Assembly: GCF_042701255.1 (NCBI RefSeq)
Contig: NZ_CP170554.1
Coordinates: forward strand, 2,790,001 to 2,854,000
Direction: 5' to 3'
DNA: 64,000 nucleotides
DNA from: Tahibacter sp042701255
GTDB lineage: Bacteria > Pseudomonadota > Gammaproteobacteria > Xanthomonadales > Rhodanobacteraceae
In this document: positions 37,248-44,432 of the stretch, piece after piece
Numbering within the stretch: position 1 is the stretch's first letter
How the letters are laid out: every line of letters starts with the position of its first letter
Program-made: the position numbers and the translations under genes
Notes under the pieces: generated by a model
Database searches by the model: none
What the model was told of the DNA's origin: nothing
What the model saw: the letters and a program-made list of their open reading frames with translations, nothing else

Positions 37248-38024
37248 ATGAGCGATACGATTTTCGTCGCGGACGTTCCGCATGTGTTCCTGGTCGTGCC
37301 GTTCGGCGACGGGCACGACGCCGCGCAGCAGGCCATGCGCGCGGCGGCCGCGTCGCTGGGCCTGGCCTGCTACCGGGCGGACGACATCCGTCGCAGCACG
37401 GCAATCGTGGATCGCGTGCTGCACGGTGTGCGCAGCGCCACGGCGGTCATCGCCGACCTCACCGGGAATCGGCCGAACTGCTATTACGAACTCGGTCATG
37501 CGGATGCGCTGCGGCGTCCGGTGATTCTGCTGCAGCGCGCCGACACCGACACCGGGCCCGCGTTCGACGTTTCCGGGCGCAGCATCTGCCGCTATCGGGA
37601 TGCCCGGCATCTCGAAGAAGAGCTGCCGAAATGGCTGCGCGAAGCCGTGCTCGTGAATCACACGCGTTCGACGATCGACGACAAGAACGCCGGCCGCTAC
37701 GGGAGGCTGGCCATCCGCGACGACTATCTGCTCGCCGCGCATTTCGAGCTCGGAAACCCGGGCGAAGACGAGAAGCGGGGCTGGGTGACCGCGAGTGTGC
37801 GGCGCGTCGACGGGAAAGCGCTGCCGACCAATGCGAAGGTCAGTTTCTTTCTCGACGAGAGCGCTTCGCCGGACGAACTCAGAGGCGACATCGTCAACGG
37901 CGTCGCTCGCTGTGCCTTCAAGTGCGACCGTGCGTTTTCGCTGGGCGCACGACTGGCCGGCATTTCGCTGGAGCTGGACCTCCGGCACATCCCGGGCGCC
38001 GGCGATTCATTCCGCAGCCTGTAG
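37248..38024 (+). CDS. Nucleoside 2-deoxyribosyltransferase-like (DRHyd/TIR-like) domain fused to a pYEATS-like domain
   Basis: A 258-residue cytoplasmic protein from the ATG at 37248, with GGAG about seven bases upstream. Residues about 10-118 match the deoxyribosyltransferase/TIR-like fold used in bacterial nucleotide-centred conflict systems: VFLVVPFGDG, CYRADDIRR, ATAVIADLTGNRPNCYYELG (E81 in the position of the catalytic glutamate) and RPVILLQ. After a linker, about 157-255 resemble a prokaryotic YEATS (pYEATS) domain: NAKVSFFLDE, then VNGVARCAF, AFSLGARL and GISLELDLRHIPG. A sensor/effector pair in one chain is consistent with an NAD- or nucleotide-hydrolysing immune effector, but this role is inference. 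It stands alone between a sensor kinase and an exported protein. The first domain call is fairly good; the second rests on pattern memory. Confidence 0.65.
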   Translation: MSDTIFVADVPHVFLVVPFGDGHDAAQQAMRAAAASLGLACYRADDIRRSTAIVDRVLHGVRSATAVIADLTGNRPNCYYELGHADALRRPVILLQRADTDTGPAFDVSGRSICRYRDARHLEEELPKWLREAVLVNHTRSTIDDKNAGRYGRLAIRDDYLLAAHFELGNPGEDEKRGWVTASVRRVDGKALPTNAKVSFFLDESASPDELRGDIVNGVARCAFKCDRAFSLGARLAGISLELDLRHIPGAGDSFRSL

Positions 38025-38182
38025 CCACGCTGATCCGTACACCGTCGTCCGCTTTCGAGGGCGGACCTTCGCCGGTTTTCGTGTCAGTATCGCCTTGCCG
38101 CGCGGTTCGGGGCGCGCGCGCAGCGGCATGATTGTCAGGCGTCTCGTCGCCCCGTGGTCGTTCGTCGTTCAACAGCGGAGTG

Positions 38183-38677
38183 ATGCTGACAATGCAAATC
38201 AAGAACCTGATGATGGTAGTGGCGTCCCAGTGCCTGCTGGCCGGCGGAGCGATGGCGCAGACCTGCACGCCTGCAGGCCCGTTGAACGACGCGACAGGGG
38301 CCATCAACGTCAACACCTGCACGTCGACCGACCAGCTGTCGTCGATCTGCAACAGCTCCACGCCGATCGGCAGTGCGCCGGACACCATCTATTCGCTTCA
38401 GGTCGCTCCGACGTCGAACACGATCATCAGTGTCACGCCGAGCGGCTACGACGCCTACATCGCGCTGTTGCAGGGCACCTGCTCCGGCGGCGCGACCTGT
38501 TCGCGCGAATCCGACAGCAACGGCGTCGGCGGACAGGAAACGTTCTCGGTCGCCGGTCTTTCTCCCGGCCCTTACTTCCTGGTGATCACCTCGTTCGCCG
38601 CGTCGGGCAATTGCGGCTCGACAAACGTCATCGCCTTCGGAACGCCGGTCTCGCTGCAGAGTTTCTCGATCGAGTAA
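38183..38677 (+). CDS. Small exported PPC-like protein with TPVSLQSFSIE tail
   Basis: About 164 residues from the ATG at 38183; ATG 38192 is equally possible, since GGAG at 38177-38180 is close to the first and better spaced for the second. Signal peptide: MMVVASQCLLAGGAMAQ. The mature part (DTIYSLQVAP, YDAYIALLQGTC, LSPGPYFLVITSFA) looks like a single pre-peptidase C-terminal (PPC) beta-sandwich with several Cys that may form disulphides. The last 11 residues, TPVSLQSFSIE, match the end of the giant nuclease at 44433-49964 (TPVSLQSFSVD), although the two proteins are otherwise unlike. It is secreted or surface-bound; function unknown. Confidence 0.75.
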   Translation: MLTMQIKNLMMVVASQCLLAGGAMAQTCTPAGPLNDATGAINVNTCTSTDQLSSICNSSTPIGSAPDTIYSLQVAPTSNTIISVTPSGYDAYIALLQGTCSGGATCSRESDSNGVGGQETFSVAGLSPGPYFLVITSFAASGNCGSTNVIAFGTPVSLQSFSIE

Positions 38678-38921
38678 CCGGCCTCGTCGCTTTGCCGCGA
38701 CGCCGGCGGGCGGCTCGGCGCAGGCCGACGCCCGGGCCGGGGCGACACGCGGCTCGTCCGGCCGGCTCCGCGCAGTCACCGCGCGAAGCCGGCCGACGGC
38801 CCCGGCTCTCGCCGCGGCCTCGTGCAATCGACCGCGCGAAACTTTCTGTTCACGGCCGGGTTGGCGACAGTGGCACGGAGCCGTCTCGACCTCGCAGCGG
38901 CCTCGTGATGGAGGATCGATC

Positions 38922-39317
38922 ATGCACAGCGACGAACAGCAAATCCGTCAGCTCGTCTCGACCTGGATGGCGGCGACCAAGACCGGCGACGTCGAGACGG
39001 TGCTGTCGCTCATGGCCGACGACGCCGTCTTTCTGATCGCCGGGCGGCCGCCGATGCGCAAGGCCGACTTCGCCGCCGCGGCCCGCGCACAGGCCCGCGG
39101 CGATGCGCCGGCCTTCGACGGCACCAGCGACATTCAGGAAATCCGCGTCATCGGCGACTGGGCGTTCCTGTGGCAGAAGCTCACGGTGACGGCCGTTGCG
39201 CCCGACGGCGCCGCGCCCGTGACCCGCGCCGGCCATACCTTGACGATCTTCGAGCGGCAGAACGGCAAATGGGTGCTCGCCCGGGATGCCAACATGCTTG
39301 CGCCGATAGAGAAGTGA
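38922..39317 (+). CDS. SnoaL/NTF2-like protein (SgcJ/EcaC family)
   Basis: A 131-residue cytoplasmic protein from the ATG at 38922, with GGAG upstream (ATGGAGGATCGATC). The pattern IRQLVSTWMAATKTGDVETV, LMADDAVFLIAGRPP, FDGTSDIQEIRVIGDWAFLW and HTLTIFERQNGKWVLARDANML is that of the small SgcJ/EcaC-type NTF2-like cone-fold proteins. Members of this broad group include isomerases, hydrolases and stress proteins, and most have no known substrate. The gene stands alone among small metabolic genes. Confidence 0.85.
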   Translation: MHSDEQQIRQLVSTWMAATKTGDVETVLSLMADDAVFLIAGRPPMRKADFAAAARAQARGDAPAFDGTSDIQEIRVIGDWAFLWQKLTVTAVAPDGAAPVTRAGHTLTIFERQNGKWVLARDANMLAPIEK

Positions 39318-39698
39318 AAACGCGGGGGTGGGTGGATTGCAGCCTGTCGCGGTTTTTCGGCGGAGGACCCCGCGATCCGTTCTGCGGGACAATGAAAATT
39401 ATTTAATTTTTTCAACGCCGCGCATGACTCCGGTTCGTCACCGTCGATAATCTTGGCGAGGAATGCCGCAGCCCGGTGTCCCGTCCAGTACGCCGGAACT
39501 GAAGCGGGTTGTGCCGTGCGCGCGTGAACCTGACTTCGTTTTCACGCCGCAGCGTCGACCATGCATCGATGCGCGGGGGGATGGCGAGGCCATGCGTTTG
39601 CGCTGAAATATGCATTTGCCGCTGTCATCGCATTGTTGCCGCATGTTCCTCACGCCGCGATCCGTCATGACGATAGCCGCTACAACCAGGAGAACGAG
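39318..39698. other. Intergenic region with a short AT-rich tract
   Basis: About 380 bases without a convincing gene. An unusually AT-rich stretch lies at about 39391-39415 (AATTATTTAATTTTTT) in otherwise GC-rich DNA. It could hold a promoter -10/UP-type region for the VOC gene about 290 bases downstream or end the preceding transcript. No hairpin was found beside it. Confidence 0.4.
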
Positions 39699-40178
39699 AT
39701 GGTCAGCAAGAACACGATCTGCCTCTGGTACGAAAACGATGCGCTGGGCGCCGCGCAGTTCTACGCGAAGACGTTTCCGGACAGCGCCGTCGGTGCCGTC
39801 CATCGTGCGCCCGGCGACAATCCTTCGGGCAAGGAAGGCGACATCCTGACCGTCGAGTTCACGGTCTGCGGTGTTCCGTGCGTAGGAATCAACGGCGGCA
39901 AGGCGTTCAAGCAGAGCGAGGCGTTTTCGTTCCAGATCGCCACCGACGATCAGGCCGAAACCGACCGTCTCTGGGACGCGATCGTCGGCAACGGCGGACA
40001 GGAAAGCGTCTGCGGCTGGTGCAAGGACAAATGGGGACTGTCGTGGCAGATAACGCCGCGCGCCCTGACCGATGCCGTGACCGGTCCGGATCGCGCGGCC
40101 GCCAAGCGCGCATTCGACGCGATGATGACGATGAAGAAGATCGACATCGCGAAGATCGAGGCGGCGCGGCGGGGCTGA
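39699..40178 (+). CDS. VOC-family protein (PhnB/3-demethylubiquinone methyltransferase-like)
   Basis: A 159-residue protein from the ATG at 39699, with AGGAGA six bases upstream. NTICLWYENDALGAAQFYAKTF, VEFTVCGVPCVGINGG, SEAFSFQIATDDQAETDRLW and KDKWGLSWQITP are typical of the PhnB-like vicinal-oxygen-chelate group (often annotated as 3-demethylubiquinone-9 methyltransferase domain, though most are not methyltransferases). The fold pairs two beta-alpha-beta-beta-beta units round a metal site. Substrate unknown. Its neighbours are unrelated small enzymes. Confidence 0.9.
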   Translation: MVSKNTICLWYENDALGAAQFYAKTFPDSAVGAVHRAPGDNPSGKEGDILTVEFTVCGVPCVGINGGKAFKQSEAFSFQIATDDQAETDRLWDAIVGNGGQESVCGWCKDKWGLSWQITPRALTDAVTGPDRAAAKRAFDAMMTMKKIDIAKIEAARRG

Positions 40179-40393
40179 TCGCCTGCGCCGACATGGGGAC
40201 TCGATGCCAGGGATTCAGCAGCCGGGCTCGACACGCAATCAGGCCTACGACGGCGACAGCCTGCGCATCGAATTCAGCCGCAACGAGTCGCACCCGATCG
40301 AGGTGCAGGGCGAAGCGATCAGCCGCGATCGCGTTTTGACCCACGCCGATCTGCACCCTAGCATCGTCGGTCCTGTCCATCGCGGAGGCTGCC

Positions 40394-41071
40394 TTGTCGA
40401 CGTTCTCCGATCCTGAAGTCGTTGCCCGCTACGTCGAAGGACCGGTGCGGCAGGTGCCGGGCTTCCAGGCGCTGCAGCAGATGACCGCGCTGCTGCTCGC
40501 CGAGACCGTGCCGAGCGACGGCCGTGTGCTCGTGCTCGGTGCCGGCGGCGGCCTCGAGCTCAAGGTCTTCGCCGAGGCGCAGCCGCACTGGCGATTCGTC
40601 GGCGTGGATCCGTCGGCCGAGATGCTGGTACTGGCGCAGACCGTGCTGGGTCCGCTCGCCTCGCGCGTCGAGCTGCAGGAAGGCTATATCGACACGGCGT
40701 CGCCGGGTCCGTTCGACGGTGCGACCTGTCTGCTCACCTTGCATTTCCTCACGGCCGACGAGCGCCTGCACACCATGCGCGAGCTGCGCCGCCGGCTGAA
40801 GCCCGGCGGCGCGCTGATCGTCGCGCATCACAGCTTCCCGCAGGCGGCGGATGCGAAGCACCGCTGGCTGCAGCGTTACGCGGCGTTCGCGACCGCATCG
40901 GGCATTCCGGCCGCGAAGGCGGCGGGCGCGATCACCGCGATCGCCGAGAAACTTCCGCTGCTGGCTCCGGAAGACGATGCGGCCCTGCTCGACGCCGCCG
41001 GCTTCGTCGATGTCGAACTGTTCTATGCGGGATTCACGTTTCGCGGCTGGGTCGCGCGCAATCCGTCGTAG
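40394..41071 (+). CDS. Class I SAM-dependent methyltransferase
   Basis: A 225-residue protein starting at TTG 40394, chosen because GGAGG lies five bases upstream and the N-terminus MSTFSDPEVVARYVEGPVRQ is family-like. Motif I is VLVLGAGGGLEL, the acidic end of strand 2 is VGVDPSAEM, and the post-motif region FDGATCLLTLHFL and LRRRLKPGGALIVAHH complete a Rossmann-type methyltransferase. It resembles CmoA-like/type 12 enzymes, but key residues for carboxy-SAM were not identified. Substrate unknown. Confidence 0.85.
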   Translation: MSTFSDPEVVARYVEGPVRQVPGFQALQQMTALLLAETVPSDGRVLVLGAGGGLELKVFAEAQPHWRFVGVDPSAEMLVLAQTVLGPLASRVELQEGYIDTASPGPFDGATCLLTLHFLTADERLHTMRELRRRLKPGGALIVAHHSFPQAADAKHRWLQRYAAFATASGIPAAKAAGAITAIAEKLPLLAPEDDAALLDAAGFVDVELFYAGFTFRGWVARNPS

Positions 41072-41317
41072 CAGCAGCGCCGGCGCGCACGGCCGACGAG
41101 TCGCGCCGTCATTGCTCAGGGCTTGCGCGGGTGTGCCAGAACTCGATCGTCGATGTCGCCGGCGCGTTCGGAACCCGCCGGCGGTGCGAGCCCGGACCGG
41201 TAGTGCCGGCTGGCGCCTGTGTCGCTGCTCACGGATCGGTGCGCGCTGTCCCGGCGTCAGGGGCCCGTCGCTCGCCGCCGGTATCGGCGGCGAGCGGGCA
41301 CGGTGAGGGCCGTGCGA

Positions 41318-43345
41318 TCAGATCTTGATGCACGAGGCCCAGGCGCCGACGTGATCGGCGTCAGGACCGGCCGGCGATACGCGTAGGCGGATGTCCTTGC
41401 CGGGTGTGGTGTAGATCTCGGCGCGCGGCACGATGGAACCGCTTTCGCGTGTCGTGGACCAGGCGCCGGAAATGCCGGTCAGGAAGCAGCGCGCGTTCTT
41501 CGCGTTCGCCGCGGGCACGAGCAAGGTGTCGCTGGCCGTAAAGACGTCCTTGACGAGAAAGTCGGGCTTCCAGGCGTTGCAGCCGTAGCCCCAGGATTCC
41601 GCGGTCATTGCACCGGGCACCAGCGGCGCCGGCGGCGTAGTCGTGTGGCGCTGGCCGAGGAAGAAACGCCCGGCGCTGTCGCTGAGGCGCACCTGGTCGT
41701 AGCCGTCGCCGTTGGTTTGCGAGACGTTGCCGATCAGACCGGAGATCACGTTCATCGGATCGGGCGCGATCGAAATCTCGATGCGGCTTTCCGGATTCGT
41801 CCCGTCGCGTTCGACGAGCTGGAACGGGCTGCCGAAGCAGGCGGTCGGGTCCGGCACTTTCTCGATGTCGTCGACGGCGACGCATTCGAGCACGCCGCCC
41901 GGCGCGATCTGCGGCGGGCCGCCGGCCGGGTTGCTGTACCAGCGTGCCTTCCACTGGCCGCCGTCGGCGAAGAAGCGCAGGAAGCTGCCGACGTAGCCCG
42001 GATCGTCGAACCGCACGCTGCCGTCGCTGCGCTGCCAGAATGGACCGTGCACCGCGGCCCAGTAGCACAAGCCGACCGGGCAGTTCGGCGTGCCGGGCGG
42101 ACAGGTCGGCACCGGTACCTCGCCGCCGGTCGGGCCGGGCGAGGGAACGCCGCCCGGCGGATCGTTGACCGGAATCTTCACCGGCGTCTTGCAGGTAGTG
42201 CCCTGGCCGTACTGCGTCCAGCGGCATTCCGACGGCGGCGGAGCGGACGCCGGATCGTTGCCGTGGCGCGCGACTTCCTGCGCGCAGCGCTGCACGTCGC
42301 GGGCCTGATCCTCGGTCGATTTCACGTAGGTCGTCTGGCCGGGTTTCATCCAGATCGGCGACGCGGTCGAATGCGGGTTCTTGTGTGACTGCGTCGTCGC
42401 CGTCGCGATCGGCCCCAGAGACAGCGACGTGCCGTGGGTCGTGCTGAAACCGAGTTCGGTCGAACTCAGGCCCATGCGATGGCAGACCGTACAGGCCTTG
42501 CCCGGTCCGTCCGGTTCGATCGAATACACTTTCCACGATTGGAAATTGGCGCCGACGAATTTGTACGGCAGCGTCTTGTTCCAGGAGAAGCGCTGCTCCC
42601 AGGGACCGCTGCCCGGATTCGTTCCGGGCAGCGGGTTCTTGGAATCGTTGCGCAGCTGGGCCAGATACGGCGAGCGTACGAAAGGCCCGTTGTCGTGGCA
42701 GCGCACGCAATTGATGGCGGCGGTCTGGATCGGTTCTTCCCAGTAGCGGCCGGCCGGATTCGACGGCGCAGGTGCCGCGGCGTCGAGCACGCCCAGTGCC
42801 TGATAGAAGCAGGTCGCGCCGTTGATGCGGTTGTATTGGATCGCGGCGACGTCGCCGTACTTGCCGTCCGGCAGTCCCTTTTTGCGGCAGTGCGCGACGA
42901 CCGTCGCTTCGGGCGTCTGCACGAGGCGGCGGAAGCGGCTCCCCGGATCGCAGACGCCGTTGAGGACGTTCGGGAAGTCGCAGTTCGGTCCGGGCGTCTC
43001 GGTGCCTTCCGGAACGGCGGTGGCCTGCGGATCGTCGCAGTCGAAAGCCGGCACGGTCACGCCGGTTGCCGCATCGCATTTGCGCGCGAACTCGACGAGC
43101 GCTTCGGGCTGGCCGGTGACGTCGCAGTATTGGGCCGAGCCGATGACTTCCGTCGCTTCGGCGAACTGCTTCGATCGCTCGGGCGGCGGCGGTGGGGCGA
43201 GGTCACCGAGTGGCGGTGGCGTCAGCGGCGCCCGGGATATTTCCTGCTGACAGCCGCCGAGGATCACCGCGAGCGCGAAGCCCGCGATCGCCGTGAAGAA
43301 CGTACGTGTGCGTACCTGTCCGTACCACTGACCTGATCGACGCAT
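41318..43345 (-). CDS. Diheme cytochrome c-type lipoprotein
   Basis: A 675-residue protein from the ATG at 43345, with AGGGGA seven bases upstream. The N-terminus has a lipoprotein signal ending in the lipobox LGGC (Cys about 32), so it should be anchored in an envelope membrane. Two c-type heme sites are present: CVRCH (about 213) and CTVCH (about 283). A Pro-rich linker follows the lipobox (PPPLGDLAPPPPPERSK), and many other Cys in the body may form disulphides. The C-terminal half has no heme site and looks beta-rich. I recognise no named family. It may belong to redox or methanol/cyanide-type periplasmic oxidation, but that is a guess. The six-heme protein at 55108 is the only other heme protein in the window. 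Confidence 0.8.
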   Translation of the reverse strand: MRRSGQWYGQVRTRTFFTAIAGFALAVILGGCQQEISRAPLTPPPLGDLAPPPPPERSKQFAEATEVIGSAQYCDVTGQPEALVEFARKCDAATGVTVPAFDCDDPQATAVPEGTETPGPNCDFPNVLNGVCDPGSRFRRLVQTPEATVVAHCRKKGLPDGKYGDVAAIQYNRINGATCFYQALGVLDAAAPAPSNPAGRYWEEPIQTAAINCVRCHDNGPFVRSPYLAQLRNDSKNPLPGTNPGSGPWEQRFSWNKTLPYKFVGANFQSWKVYSIEPDGPGKACTVCHRMGLSSTELGFSTTHGTSLSLGPIATATTQSHKNPHSTASPIWMKPGQTTYVKSTEDQARDVQRCAQEVARHGNDPASAPPPSECRWTQYGQGTTCKTPVKIPVNDPPGGVPSPGPTGGEVPVPTCPPGTPNCPVGLCYWAAVHGPFWQRSDGSVRFDDPGYVGSFLRFFADGGQWKARWYSNPAGGPPQIAPGGVLECVAVDDIEKVPDPTACFGSPFQLVERDGTNPESRIEISIAPDPMNVISGLIGNVSQTNGDGYDQVRLSDSAGRFFLGQRHTTTPPAPLVPGAMTAESWGYGCNAWKPDFLVKDVFTASDTLLVPAANAKNARCFLTGISGAWSTTRESGSIVPRAEIYTTPGKDIRLRVSPAGPDADHVGAWASCIKI

Positions 43346-43626
43346 GACACTTCCCCTGTCGCCATGAAGTCTGTCGGCTAGCCGCTGCGGCGACGATACG
43401 TCAACAAATCTCAAGCTGCAATTTGCGCGTTATGCGGCAAAAGAGTTATATGGCCATTCGCGACGAAGCGGGCTGGGCAGGTCGCATGCCGGGTGGTTCC
43501 GGAGGGTGCGCTGCAGGGCGTGGTAGCCGTGCCCGTCGCCCTCGGAGGCGGCTTTCCCGCAGGGAGCGATGGACGACGATTTCAGGCCGGTCCATCCGTG
43601 CCGGTCACACCGTGAGGAGAACGACC

Positions 43627-43950
43627 ATGAAAGCACGTTTTCTCTTGAGCGCATTGGCCGGTGCGCTGATCAGCACGTCGGCGCTGGCGACGGATTTCGG
43701 CGGCACCTGCCATACCTGTTCCGGTGGTGGCGGTTCGGCGTCGTGGCTCGCCGCTGCCGTCGGCGTGGCGCAGGCGAACAACGCGGCGCAGGGCGATGCG
43801 CTGCTGCTGTGCAAGGACTTTGCGGGCGGTTCGTCGGTCGTCCACGAATACTCGGTGGACTCGGCGCCCGTCGTCAGCTCCGGCGATATCACGCTGGTCC
43901 ATTCCGAAGCCGTCGAAGCGCTGACCTGCGCGGATCTCGGCTTCGATTGA
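43627..43950 (+). CDS. Small exported Cys-containing protein
   Basis: A 107-residue protein from the ATG at 43627, with GAGGAG eight bases upstream. Signal peptide MKARFLLSALAGALISTSALA. The mature start DFGGTCHTCSGGGGSASWL holds a CxxC pair and a Gly-rich turn, and two more Cys lie later (LLLCKDF, ALTCADLGFD). No family recognised. A possible disulphide-stabilised secreted peptide. A terminator hairpin follows. It is divergent from the diheme lipoprotein gene. Confidence 0.7.
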   Translation: MKARFLLSALAGALISTSALATDFGGTCHTCSGGGGSASWLAAAVGVAQANNAAQGDALLLCKDFAGGSSVVHEYSVDSAPVVSSGDITLVHSEAVEALTCADLGFD

Positions 43951-43957
43951 GCGGGGT

Positions 43958-43990
43958 GCCGCTGCGGTTCGTCACCGCAGCGGCTTTCGT
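43958..43990 (+). terminator. Terminator after the small exported protein
   Basis: An 11-bp perfect stem GCCGCTGCGGT / ACCGCAGCGGC, loop TCGTC, then TTTCGTT. Starts eight bases after the stop. Confidence 0.8.
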
Positions 43991-44382
43991 TCGTGCAGGA
44001 CGGGTTGCGGCTTGTCTGCTTGCCCGGGCTTGTTGAAATTCCGGTCGGAATTTCTCTGACGATTTCCGGCAGCCTGCCGGGCGGAGCCGATGGAGTTCGG
44101 CACGGCTCTCGCGGCTCGGGCCGGATCTGATTCGATCAGATCGACGTCGATCGGACAGCGCCAGCGCATCAGGACCTCGATGTCGAGGTTCCCCGATGGC
44201 TCACCGGCAACCGTCGGTTGCCGGTTGCGGCGAGCGCGAAGATCCGCGACGGCCGGGCATTCCCTTGCGGCAAACGTCGAACGCGGCGAAACGAAACGGA
44301 GATGCTCGCCGAGCGTCGTCCTCGTGGGACGAACCGCCTGCCGATCCCGCTGCCGAATGAATCCAGTTCAAGCCGGCGCGGC

Positions 44383-44410
44383 GCGGAGAGCCTTCACTCA
44401 GGCTCTCCGC
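44383..44410 (-). terminator. Hairpin after the ExeM-like gene
   Basis: An 11-bp perfect stem (44383-44393 with 44400-44410, GCGGAGAGCCT arm) and a six-base loop, 22 bases after the minus-strand stop. No U-run follows, so it may act as an mRNA end stabiliser rather than a true terminator. Confidence 0.55.
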
Positions 44411-44432
44411 ACTTCCGTTCGCGATCCGCTCC

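Larger units (their letters stand above)
43951..44432. other. Convergent intergenic region
   Basis: About 480 bases between convergent genes. It contains a terminator hairpin for each side (43958-43984 and 44383-44410) and no recognisable gene between them. Confidence 0.6.
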
